DNA from: Chamaea fasciata
Taxonomy: Eukaryota > Chordata > Aves > Passeriformes > Sylviidae
Direction of reading: 5' to 3'
DNA: 64,000 bases
Assembly (NCBI GenBank): GCA_029207755.1
Contig: JARCOQ010000008.1
Coordinates: forward strand, 26,711,021-26,775,020
In this document: in pieces, positions 24,571-37,336 of the stretch
How the letters are laid out: each line of letters opens with the position of its first letter
Position numbering within the stretch: the first letter of the stretch is position 1
Notes under the pieces: model-generated
Databases searched by the model: none
The model's input: the letters and a program-made list of their open reading frames with translations, nothing else
Told to the model about the DNA's origin: nothing
Position numbers and translations under genes: made by a program

Positions 24571-25031
24571 ACCCACAGGTAAGGAAAGGTGAGTGTGGTC
24601 CCCAGAAAATGACAAGCAGTGTGGCAATACCTGTGTTTAACTGATGCTTTATCCTCTTGTCCCATCAAAGGGCCTTACCTGCCTCTGCCGAGACTCAGTG
24701 GTGTGTTCACTGCCTGTATTGCTCTGTAGCCCAGCGCATCTCATTCCCTCCGGGACAGCATCCTCTCAGGGAATCTGACTGTGCAATTTCTGCAAATCTG
24801 TCAGTGTCAGCCTGATGATAAGACAGAAGGAGGCATCACACTGGGTGTGGGGTGCTGCGTACCTTGAAAGCTGACTTCTGAAATGAGTATAACAAGTGTG
24901 GTGTGTTTCTCCCATGTGAAAACAGTTTATAGGGCAAAAGCAGATGTTACTGTTTGGTCTGTGTGAAAGATGCTTTGTGGCAGAAGCGGGTGTGCCTCTC
25001 TTTTCCTTTAACTGGCAAGAGAATCCGCTGT

Positions 25032-25074
25032 TGCTTTCTTCTTTTCTTTTTCTTTTTTTTTTTTTTTCCCCTCC
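25032..25074. repeat. Polypyrimidine tract
   Basis: The T/C-rich run includes 15 consecutive Ts and is bordered by CTTTTC repeats. It gives rise to the lysine/arginine-rich stretch in a spurious minus-strand open frame of 199 codons. Confidence 0.85.
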
Positions 25075-28000
25075 AAATGGTAATTGAGTTTTGAAGGGGT
25101 TTATCTTCCCCAGAAGTTGTGGGTGAATTTCTGATGTGATTGCACAGTGTAGTGGTGGTTGGAGCCCTGCTGTTGCCTTGTTCATCGGAGCTGCTTCACG
25201 AGAGTGCAAAACACTTTTGAGGTATGATTTCCCATAGCATGCTAATCCAGTGAAGTGCTGTAGGTTTGCTTGCTGGCACTGTTTAAATCCATAATGCAGC
25301 ACCACCTGCCAAACCACAGGGCATAATGGAAGTGTTAATGAATGTACATGTATACCCTCCCACACGGCTGCAAGTTGAATGATTTAAGAGTCAAGGCTAA
25401 GAATTTAGGCTGAGTGAAGAAGGAACCAGAATTAGGGTATCCTGATGCAGATCTCTGCTGAAGCTGGGGTTGAGGAGTGGCCACAGGGGTCTAAAGTTGG
25501 GTCAGCTGACTTAGAGGGTGCTTTTAAAGATGCTTGGATTTTCAGTTGCTGCTCTATGGATTCATTCACTCATGACACATGAGATGTAACTTGGGCACTT
25601 AACAACAAAGTGCAGGTACTGAGCAGCACCTGCTGGGGCCCTGGTACCTCTCTTCCGAGGGGATATTCTCAGGGGATGCTTCTCTCCAGTGCTGGCAGGG
25701 TGAAGGCACATGATAGGAGAGTGGACTTGAGTCATGCAAGGCTAAATTCTGTTCCTCAGGGGTGGTTTGACCAGTTGCCCACTGGTTTGAGTGTCAAGAT
25801 GTGTGTTTGCCACCAGGCTGGCACAGAACAGAAGGAGCAGGGAAGGGAGTTGACAGCCAAGGGGTTTGCCAAAGAGAGGGGCCAGGAAGAGACAGCAGAG
25901 CTGGCCTGGGACATGGCTGGGATGCTGGCAGTGTACACGCACCCTGTTCTCAGGCAGGTTCAGTGGAATGCTGTGGCTTTGCAAAACCCTGCATCACCAT
26001 GTGTGAGGCAGAGAAGGGGCCTGTGCATCCACCCCTCATCCCACTCCTCATCCCTGTACCCAGCCCCGAGTTCCGCCCACCCTCCTCTTTGAGACAAGCA
26101 GTTGGATTTGCCAAGTATGGAGTCACCTCTCCAGCATGCTGTACGTAAATAAGAGGCTTATGCTCTTGGCAGACACTGTAATGAGCCTGGAAAAAATTAC
26201 TCTTATGGGTCCTGGCCCAGTGATGAGATCTTGGAGTCTTCGAAGTGACAGAGTAATGACATGGACCTGGGAAATGCCTGGAATAGCCTTCCACACAGTT
26301 CTGGGATTTAGCGTCATTAAATTCTAACTAAAATAGGCCATGTGCCTGTTTGGGTAAATTTGGAAGGTAGCTGTTCCTTCATCTTCTGAAGTCCATGCTG
26401 GTGAAGCTCTACTAAATCTCCAGCATTACAGACCAGCATACTCTCTGTTCTTCTGTACCTGTGAGTATTAGATGCGTTGTGGGGAACTGGGAGGGCTGTC
26501 CTGGATCCAAGACCCTGGGAAAATTTATAAAGAGCTCTACAAGCGTGCCCTGTGCCTTGGGGTGTAGAACTATTGCAGAAACATCAGTGCTGCCCCATAG
26601 CTCACAGATAATGTCACGGAACATTGTGATGCAAAGTGAACAGGCTATGTGTCTTTTTTTCCATAGGGTATGTACAACAATAGTCTTTTTACCTAGGAAG
26701 GACATATACATGAGTCAAGTTTTGGAAAAGATTTGCAGGTAGAGGACAGATTTTGGAAATACCCTCGCAATCCCCACTCTCCTCACCTTCCTTCATCTGT
26801 CCCTTGGACTTGATAGGATTCACCCATCCCCTATGCTATTACCAGGGAACTTTACAGCCTTCAGCTCTTTGCAGCTGTCTAAGAGATGCAAAGTGTGTTT
26901 GCCAGGAGGGAAGGGAGTCTTTAAAAAGCCATTTACATCCTGAAAGACATCCGGTAGCAACACTGGAGATGTAAAAAGCATTAAATACTGAATTGAGCCT
27001 GACTGGAAGACAAGCTTGGAGCCAAATGCATTGATTGATTTGCAGGAGGGTGACTGGAATGAGGTGGCCCTGTACCCTTTCTATCCATTAATCATCTCCA
27101 AAGCATCCATAGGTGCCATGAAGTCTGTGCCTTGGCTCAGCCATGTGTGGACAGCATGGTGCCCTTAAGGCAGCAGTGCAATGACCCATCAAGGAGCTGG
27201 GCAGAGGGGTGAATGCACCCCTTGTTTTGGCAGGGGCTTTGGGACTGATGTGGGGAAGGCAGGGTGGAGCTGTGAGGAGGTCCATGCCAGGCAGTCCTTG
27301 GTGCTGCTTAGGATCCTCTCACAGCTCCATGCTGCAGGACAGGAGTTCACTGCCTGGACCGCTTCCACCTGCCCAAGGTGATGCTGGTTGAGGCTGGAAG
27401 GGCTGTGCCATGCACATCTGGCTGTGCCGTGCATTGCTAGCATCAGGGCTGCATGCAGGCAGCAGAACATCTGGGCTGCAAACAGGGTGTTGCTGAAGCA
27501 CTGGGCTGTTGCTTCAGAAACCTCACTGAGCAGTATTAAGAGCAGCAAAACCACACAGGGCAGTGAATTTGGGGTCTTTTCTATTGGTGTGTCAGCAGGC
27601 TGGGATGTGTAGGAGGGAAGCTGCCCATTTCCAGGGATTGTGTGAGCAGGAAGGGCAGCTATTGGAATTCGAAGCCGCTTCCTCCACTAAATTCTTGCTG
27701 TGTTATCTCTGCCTGGGCAGGGCAGGGGAACATCTTGGCTATCTGCTTTTTTGCTACAGTATGTTTAGGTCAGCTTCATTGGTTCCATGATAACATAGGA
27801 GAGGCCTTCCTGGCCTCATTAGCAAAGAATTTGCAAGGGTAATACAGGAATCTGCCATCCCCTGATGTCTCCTGAGAGCTTTGGAAATAAATGGGTAAGG
27901 AAAGGGATGATGGATTTAAACACACAAGAAGTAATGGAAGTAAGAATAGCTGAGCCTGGCCCCAGTTACTGAGTAGGGTGCTCTCATTTCATACCTTGGC

Positions 28001-30181
28001 AAAAGGCTTGGATCAGCCTCCAGTGGACACCCCTAAACTGGCAGTCATACAGTTTTATTTGAGGTCTTAGAGATACAGGAATGGATCCTGTGTAGCTGCT
28101 TTCTGGTCGCATAACTGTATTCTTCTACAGAACTGGTTGTGGCAGAGCTGTAACTACAAATGACCCAAATCTGACGGAAGTGCTGTTTTTAATAATAGTA
28201 ATGAAAAAAACCAATTTGGATTCTGCACCTGACTGGTGGCTTGTCAGAGTGACAGAACTCTTCTTATTTTGAAAAGGGCACTACATCACCGAGGGAAACA
28301 GGCTGAAGATTAATGGAGTTGTTGTAGGAGGTGGAGGAGGAGTTGGGAGAGGGAGCAGAGTTGGTTTTGGATGACATTTGTCAGTATGATTGACTCATGC
28401 TGTGCTGCACTTACGTACAGACTGGGACACCGACAAGCACGTGCTTCCCAGTAAAAACAAGTGAGTCCCTGAAGCCAGCCTGGCCACAGGAAAGCTGCTG
28501 CTCAGTTCTACAGCAAGGGCTTCTCCTTACATCACTTAGGGATTCGCAGAGGGGGAAGGTGGGGGGGCCGCCTACTACCTAAGCCATTTCCAGTGACGTG
28601 GCTTTTTATTATTATTATTTGTTCAGGCTATAATTTCGTGTTTCCTGAAATAACTACCAAATATTCATCAGGTAGCTACTGCCTTTAGCTGCCTTTTGTG
28701 TGAATCTCAAGTGCTTCATTACTCCCCCGGTGCGTTTTCTTTCTCTTACAGTAAATCTGAGCAGCATCTGTGTGGTGGGGGAGGTGATGCAATTTTGGGT
28801 TGAAAGGGAGAAAAGGTCTGGCTGGCACAGGAAGCCAGTGAGCAGTTCAGGGAACACAACTCTTGGGGTTCAGCATCTTTTTGCACAGGAGGAGAATTGA
28901 AGAGGCCACTTTCAGGACCCACAGTTACATCCCCCCACATTCAAAGCCCAGGCAGTTTCAGCTCTTTATTGCTTGGTAGAGGATTTTATTTTAAATGACA
29001 GTTGGTTTTAGGCTTCCTTTTTTTTTTTTTTCTCCCTTTTAGTAGCAATCTGATATTGCTTTGATCACTGCTCCAAAAGGAAATCCCTGTAATTTCCTGT
29101 GTAGGTCTCACCAGGTGCTGGGCTCCATCAGATCCAGAAGCTGATGGGAGTTGGGAGCACCTGTTAGAATCCGCCTTCTTAGAAAACCTCAGAGACTTGA
29201 AATTTCACTTGTGTTTTGAAAAACTTAGTGCCAGAACTACAAAGGGCATCAGACTCTGGCTTCCCACATGACAGATCTGTTCCATGCTGACTTCCCACTG
29301 AAGACTGCAATACGGTCCAGCTTTTGTTCAGTGTGTCCTTTTGGAGGCATTGACTGGGAAGGTAATCTGACAGGCTGGAGAAAACTTGGCTAAGAGTTAA
29401 TAATCTTTATTTAATAATAATTGGCAGTGGTTTTTCATACACCTACAAGTCCTTTGGCTCTTGAAGGCTTGGGACATGGTCATGCCTACTTGAGGGAGAA
29501 ATTCCTGAAGTTCATTCAGTCCTGATCAGCATGACTCAAGGGAAGCAGCAGCCTCCTAAAAGGGCATGTCCTGTCTTTCAAGGATTCTTAGTAGTTCCCA
29601 GCCCAAGGGATTGCCTACAACACATTGGGCTATTTTGGTACCTGGCTGGCGTCTCTGGGTGTGTCATGATGATTCTGTGGCTGCAGCCAGCAGTCTGCAA
29701 GAGGAGCAGAGGGAAGTGTTCCGATTTTGCAGAGTTTCAGCCCTGCAGGCACTGCGTGGAGCTGCTAATGCTTACAAAGTGGCCAGGTAAAAGGGTGTAA
29801 TCGAGTGAGCTGTGGGTAGAGTTCTTAATTGCAGCCGTGGGAGTAGTTGGCAGCCTCAGTGGCTGATAGTCGTCCTCAGGTGAGATTGGCGTCCTCAGCT
29901 ATGCAGAGCTCTGGCAGGCCGTGGGTGAAGAGCCGTGGACCAAAACAAGCAGATGATAGGAAAATTGTCTTGGCCATGGGTTGATGGAATCATCAGCATC
30001 CATGCTTATACATTAGTGTGTGCTAAATCATACCCTATTGCTGAAGTGGACCTAGGCTCCCTGAAGTTGTCTGCTTTGGAGAGCTGCAGCAGAGGAGGAG
30101 GGAGCTTGGTAGTTCCTACACAGGCCCTGCTGTAGCTTTTTCTGGAGGTTTCATAACAGAATTAAGCAATTTGTGTTGCAC

Positions 30182-30195
30182 GTTGCCATGGAGAC
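30182..30195. promoter_or_regulatory. RFX X-box-like motif in intron 1
   Basis: GTTGCCATGGAGAC matches the RFX X-box pattern GTNRCC-(0-3 N)-RGYAAC closely in its left half, and it has the RAC ending of the relaxed right half. RFX factors control ciliary and some neuronal genes. The match is visible. Occupancy and any effect on MRAS are speculative. Confidence 0.3.
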
Positions 30196-33100
30196 TGTAA
30201 ATCACTGTCATGCTGGTCTTTTCAGTCAGGGAGCCAGTGTCTTTAATTGCACTAACCTCTGCTACAAATCCAGGGCTTGGTTCTGAGCTTGCTGACCTTC
30301 TGTAAAGGCCTCGCCTGGGGAGCTCAGCCTCCAGGACAGCAGAGCAGGAACCAGGGAAAGGGATGCCAGCACATCAAATATAAACTATCTGGGGTCCATT
30401 TTATTTTTTATTAGGGTCTTATGTGGCCACAACTCTTCTCAGAAGCTGTGCTCAGACCCACTTGCATTCAGGGCAAGTTTTTTGTAATGAGAGTGGGGAT
30501 TAGATACACTACCTACATTTTGTGGGGCAGTCATACAACCTAAGCTGAATTTGGTGGTTTGACATTACTTGGCTGCTCCAAGGGGATAGCTCAGCCCTTT
30601 CACTCCATCTCCATGTCCAGACAGGTAAATGGGGTTTTATGCAGTTTATTCTGCCTCCTAAAAAAAAAAAACAAAAAAACCTTTTTGCTGAGGAGGCTCA
30701 GCCTCAGTGATGGCCTTGGATCAATGTTTCTTTTTTCTTCCCATCCACCTACCCCAGAAGTAGCCACACTTTTGACTGTCTCGGCATTACTGGTATGTGC
30801 TGTCAGTCCACCAGTTTTGCCAGTGTGTATGAAGATGTTTGTATAAATCAGCCTCCTACCAGTGACTAAACCAGAGCCCTGACAGCATTTGTCAGTGTAG
30901 GGTATGGATCCTTCTCTTGGCTCCTTAAAAATAAATAACTATATAAATTGTAAGATGGTTATCATCAGAGCTTATTAGTGTATTACCACATGCCGCTTTG
31001 TATTCAGACAATAGATAAAAACATTTGTGCTTCACTTTTCCCAGTTAGATCTACAGCAGACATGCTTATTCTTGCTCCCATCTGAGGAGGACTGTGTCAG
31101 TACTCTTGCCAAAAACACATGAAAATCAGCCCAAGTGTTTTGCACTTGCCTGTAGCTCTGTGCACCTTTGGGAGTGTTTAGTCTTTTCCAGGAAATGATA
31201 TATGTTGTTTTAAAGGTTTGACTCATGAGCCGGTTAAGTTTATAATCTTGTCAAGGCATGGGTTGTCTTCTTGCTTTGGTTATCAGGGCAGGTGGAGGGG
31301 TAGAGGGACTGAAGTGCTTGACTTTCGGAAGGTTTTATGTACGTGCGTGGCTGGAGCATGGGACCTGCCATTTCAGCAGCAAGAGGAGTGTTTCCATGAG
31401 CAGTAGAAACAATCCTGCATGAACATCTAAACTTGCTGCCTTTTGACACTCTGAAGTTTTCATCTGTTGTGCTAGGATCACCTAAAATTTGGGGACTTGT
31501 GCTCAACAAACCAGTCTACAGTTCTTGATGGGTTTTTTTCAATTTTTTTTTTCCAGTTCAGTTCTTGCTGTTTTCCCCAGGCTATGTAACACTTAGTCTG
31601 GTGGTTCAGACACACAGCATGACCAAACCGCTGGTCATGCCGATTCAGCTGATAAGCATGCTGGGCAGAGACACAGTTTGTACAATGGGCTAAACATTAT
31701 CCTAGTACTTTGGGGAGCATTTCATGCAAGATAAGCTTGAGGCTTCTTAGGAGCGGGTTAAAGGGCTGGCACAAAATGTCAGTGAAAATGTAATGCTTGT
31801 TGCCAAGCAGCAGCTTGTGGTTTTGTGAGGAGGTCAGAAATCGTGCACAAACGGAGTATGTTTTTCACATCCACAGACTGTCCCCCACCATGTCAGTAAC
31901 AATCAGTCTTTCATTCTGCCTGGCTGGAGCTGCTCTGCTGTGTAAAGAAGGATGGGGTGAAATCTTGGCCATGGGCAAAGCAAAAAATAGTCATTAAATG
32001 CGTTGGAAGGAGGAGCAGAGCTTTAGCCAGGGTCTGTGTCTCAAAAAGCCTGTGAGGATCATCTGTCCCAAGAAGGATTACACAGAAATAAAACCCGGTC
32101 TTTCAAGCAAAAATAAGGCATTTAGTTGAAATTCATAGGTTTTACTGCAGCCCAGCCTGCTCTGTATTGATGTGTGGTCTCACAAATATGAGAAAGGGGC
32201 TTACTCAAAAATAGGGCTAAGAAACTTTTCCTTGGGGTTGTTGTGAGGAAATGCAGTAAGACTGTTTGAAACCTCAGCTGGTTTAGTCTTCTCCCCATCC
32301 AGCAGCTGTTGCTTGCAGTGGAAATTCTTGCTGTTCTCAAGAATTTCCTCCAAGGGTGGTTTAGGAACAAGCAGACTTGATCATGCTTCTTCTTGCTCTG
32401 AAAATGTTGGTTTGTCTCAACTGTCGGCAGCAAAGGACAAAAGTCCTTTGCTGTTCTTAGACTCAGCAATCTCATCCTCTGTCTCTTTATGGGCTTTTCT
32501 TTTTAGAGGTGGTGTGGGGTCTCCAGGGTACTGAAAGAACATGAGACCCCCAAGTTTGCCAGGTGAAAAATGCTTTTATGGTTCAATATTTTGGATTAAA
32601 TTGAAGTAATGATTTTGGAGAAAGGGACTAGAGAAATCAGAAACTAACCTGGATTAGGGGATTATGTGCTTGTGTTATGACAAGAACACAGTCAGTTTCT
32701 GTGGCACAGAGCATATCAGCCTTGCTTTATGGTTTCTGAGAATGAAAAAGTTAAAGTTGTCTTTTTAATGAAAAAGAATTCCCTAGGGTTATTGGGAAAG
32801 CCTCCAAAAGGTTGTGTGGGTTGGTAGGGATACAGGTTGGGAGCCAACAGTTTATGGAGGCTCCCTCAGAGCACTGGTCCCACCTCAGCTGAGCCCAGCC
32901 AGCACCTGCAGCCCAAAGGGCACCAGCAAAAACCAGAATGTTTGGGAGCAGGTGTCCGCAGAAAGTGTCACCACAACTGCTGCTGCACTGAACAGTATTT
33001 TCAAGAAAACCAATACCAAGAAAATCAACTGCCTTGTCTTCAGCCTTATCATTATGATGGATTTTTTAAAAAATTATTTTCTCTTTAAGTGTGTGAAAGA

Positions 33101-34080
33101 CTTCCCAGAAAATGCAATGGTCATTCAGATCTGGGAGATAGCCACCTGTTTCCTCTGTGATCTGAGTCAGCATTACTACTGCCCATGGGTGGGTGGAGGG
33201 CACTTACAAGTACAGAACCTCCTGCCTGGCTTCTCCTTAAATGCACAGTCTTTGGTGCTGAGTGTTGAAATGGATCAGCCAGCAACAGTTGGCTCTTCTC
33301 CTTTCTCCACATACCTGTGCTGTTGCCCAGTTTCAGCCAGGGAATTTTTTAATCTTTCTTTTAGGAGGCAGCTCTGAAATGAGGGGAGTAGTGTGACCAT
33401 ACTGCCGGGAAGCTGCTCTCCTGGCTGGGTCACAGCCACAGGCACCAGCCTTCCTGCCACAGCAGGGTTGAGGGTTTGTTTTTTTTAAAAAAAAGCCAAA
33501 ACAAAAACCACCTGTTGTTCCTGGCCTGCTGCCTTCTTGTTTTTTATTTCTCAGACTTGAAAGTGAGAGAGAAGAAAGCCGCTAAGTGCATTTTTGTCTG
33601 CTGGCAGAGCCAGGATTGGACCTTTAACTCCAGTTTCATCCATCACCATCAGTTCTGCCTGCAGATCTGGCCCTGGGATGTAACACAGCATTTAATGTTT
33701 GCTATACCTTGGGTTAAGCAGTGAGGAATAGCACAGCTCTGACTTATCAATGAGATTTGATCACTGGCAACGGGAAACTGTTGGGAGCCTGACAGGGGCA
33801 CTGAGCCAGGGTCATTTTTGTCATTGCCATTCGGACCCAGCTCCTGTAGGAAAGCTATTAAATGACAAAGGTGTTTTGCATGTGCATTTGGTGACAATTA
33901 GCAATGCTTGTAGACAAGGCAGGAGTAAACAAGGCACAGTTGTCTGCACTTGCAAGTGCTGGGTCTGAGTGCTGTTGCTTCTGTCCAAAAGGATTTTGGA
34001 TGCCAGAGCTGCTTTCATTCTCTCTTAGGCAGCAGGTAAAAGCTGCCTTGTGCATATTGCCCTCTTTTCATTGCTGCTGA

Positions 34081-34356
<276 letters not shown>

Positions 34357-34930
34357 TAGCTGAGCATAATTGTAAATAGACCTCAGTGCCCCCCACAGCA
34401 TGTTGTGTCCCTCCTGCTCTGCTGTGGGCTGGCAGGAACTGGAGCTGCAGTGCATAGTCTGCAGCTGGTCTCCAGCAAAGCTTCTGCTTCCAGTTGCATG
34501 TTCCAGTTCTGCACAGAAATGTTTCTTGCAGGCCTGTGAAAAGCTACAGATTCTCATTGACATTTGGAGTAGGCTTCTGCAGCAGGTGAATTACAGCACT
34601 GCCAGGTGGCTATTGCTAATGATACTTCATTGTGGTTGAGCTCATCCCCTGGGAAATAACAGTGGGTGGGTAACTGAGCGAGGGTTGTAACCAGAAAGAA
34701 CATTTAATCAGAATTGTTGTCCACTGATGGTGAAGAATTATTACAGCTCTTAACTCCAGTTATTCAGGTGTGATGTTTTTATATTTAATTACCTGTTTCA
34801 TTTAAATATGGGAAGGATACCAGCCTGGAGAACTGTTGTAACCAAGAATTTTCAGTTCTTTGAAGAAAACCTGCTTTTTTAAAAAATAAAACAGCAAGCG
34901 TGAAACACACCGACTGAACGCCGCCCCCGC

Positions 34931-34958
<28 letters not shown>
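34931..34958. repeat. 28-base poly(A) run
   Basis: Twenty-eight consecutive As are followed by a C/A-rich stretch (CCAAAAAACCCCCGAAAAAA). No upstream retroposed gene body is recognised, so this is called simple sequence rather than a processed-gene tail. Confidence 0.9.
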
Positions 34959-34961
<3 letters not shown>

Positions 34962-37322
34962 AAAAAACCCCCGAAAAAACCCACCCAAATGAAAGTGACT
35001 TGATTAGGAGGTGAGGAGAAAACCCTGTGTTACCTAAAGCTGCAGCTTGTTCATTTGTGCTGCATGAGGTAGACTAACCACAGCTACAAAGGGAATCTTG
35101 CTCTTAAATATAAGGTTTTGTTTTGCTTTATACAACAAATATGTAATGCATAAAAGCAAGCATTTTGTGCCTTAATTACCCAAGTTCATGTATGTGGCCA
35201 CTAACATAACCCAACTAAATTTAGCTTCACTTGTGCTGAATTCTACCCTCACCCTCTTGTCAAGAAGGCTCAAGATCTTTGGTGTCTCTGCATAAGTATC
35301 ATTGGTGTGTGGGAACAGAAAGCTGGGGGATTGTCATGAGTGGTGGAATGTGGATGCTGGTGGGGTTTGCTGTGAAGACTGTTAGCTTGGTCTGGAAACT
35401 GGAGATCCTTAGTTGCGCTCTTAAGGATTTATCAGGTATAATTTAATGAGTACAAGTGGCCACAAAGTCCTTAAAAGAACAGCTTTTATTCGGTATTAAA
35501 AAGTTAAAACCAGCAAACAACAAAACAAGTTAATCTTGCCAACATTTGTTCATTTGAATTTGTTAATTGTTGATATGAGGGAATATTTGTGAAATTGGTG
35601 CTGAAATGTCTCTTCTTGTCATCTGCATTAGAGATATCTGCTCCCACTTAATCATCTCATAATGTATACATGCACCCTTATTTTTAAAATGCCAGTCCTG
35701 TATAAAAGAAAATAAAGAGAATCCAGCCCTCTAAAATGAGCAACCTTTATCTTCACTGGTATGCCCCATGTTCTGCTATAACAGCTGCTGTAACCTGTTG
35801 GTGTTGGCTGAAACAGCCGTGGTTTTGCAAATTATTGAAAAGTAGAAATAGCATCTTTTACTGAATATTTGGAATTTTTGTTTAGGAAAACAAAAACAAA
35901 ACAGCAATAAAAAACCCAACCAAACTGATCTGAGTGGGAGTGGTGAAAGAAATTGTTTTCCAACAAGCAGAAACTTAACCCTTTGTTTTAATGACAAAGC
36001 CTTTCTTTTGCTCAGATGGAGCTTAATGGCTGTACTTGGGTTGAACTGAATTCAGCTGTGGCCTTGAATGGCATGTTGGGAATCCCTGACTTCCAGGGCT
36101 TGTGTGCCCAGGGATGCTTCACTGCCAGAGGAGTGAAACTGCAGCTGCTTCTCTTTCCTACCACTTGAGATTTTGAACAATCACAATTTTGGAAGAAAGT
36201 CAATATTTTTTCCTGAAAAAGATGTGACCCTTTTCCGTCTGCCCAGCAGAAACAGGGCACCAAAACTGACTTACACTCATGTCATTTGCCTCAGCTCTCT
36301 GTCACAGGCTTTGGATCTAGGCCATTCTCAGAGGTCACCATATACTCGGACAGCTGCTCTTGTTGTGGCTACATGAATCACTTACAGTATAAAATTAGGG
36401 ACAAACATGATAGGTAGGGTAAAGATGCCTCATGATAAATCCTGGACTTTCCAGTTGTTCTTTATGACCAAAGCCTTTACAAGCTGAGGTTTCACGCAGA
36501 GCTTGGTGGGCAGAAGCAGCTGCCCACCCCCAAAATAGGAACTAGTTTTGGAATGTGAACAACCAAGTGAGGATATAGTGTGAGGGGCTCTATAAGTTTT
36601 GAAATTTTCAAAACAGTCATTATTTTAAAAAAACCGAATATATAGACATCCAACAACTTAAAAAAAAAAAAGGGAAACAGCTCACCCTTTTCCAGGCTGT
36701 TGCCTGAGCAGTTCTGTACAAAGCATCTCAGGCATTTTCTAACTGCACCAGCATTATGTTGTAAAAAAAACCCTTCTGCTAGCCAGCTTGCATAGAACAT
36801 TTGGCTTCCCTCCATGAAGACCTTCACCCACATTTATTCAACAGCACTAACTGGTTGCATGATGAAATGTTCGCATTCTTTTTCCTTTGCTGAAATCTCT
36901 CACTGAAAGTAGACTGAAAAGGAATAGGGCTTTATCTTAAATCTTAGAGCAAAAGCTACATTCAGTATCTTCTTTTACCTGTTTGTTCTTTGGCTTGGGC
37001 ACATCTCTATTTTTCTCACCAGAGACTTGTCTGTGATAGTTCCCTGCCTTCCAGAAGATTGTGGGACCTGTGTTGGTAGTGCTCATATTCCACACTACAC
37101 AAAACCACTTTATTGTTGACCTTATGCCAGCTTTAGAAGAGCATTGATGCGGTGTTTGGAAGACAAGTGTTATAGAGTGGAAGAGGGCACTTAACCTGAA
37201 TCAAGGATGCACAGGCAATTTGTGGCTAGCCCATTTTTTGGTTGATGCCATTCTAATGAGGCTTTAGGATCAGCCTCCAATTTTCTCTGCATATGTTATC
37301 TTGGTTTATTCCCTGCTGATTG

Positions 37323-37336
37323 TGCTGAAATCAGCA
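37323..37336. promoter_or_regulatory. MARE-like palindrome in MRAS intron 2
   Basis: TGCTGAAATCAGCA has both half-sites of the Maf recognition element, TGCTGA and TCAGCA. They are separated by AA, where the C-type MARE has CG. Extended by one base on each side it forms a 7+2+7 inverted repeat. Large Maf or related bZIP proteins could bind it. This is motif evidence only. Confidence 0.3.

Noticed and set aside
24766..25365. 199-codon minus-strand frame in MRAS intron 1
   Set aside because: It has no recognisable domain. Its basic stretch is the translation of a pyrimidine tract, and no splice or promoter context supports it.
32814..33377. 187-codon plus-strand frame upstream of the first MRAS coding exon
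   Set aside because: The composition looks like translated intron, with no domain and no good Kozak or splice context. It is taken as a chance frame.
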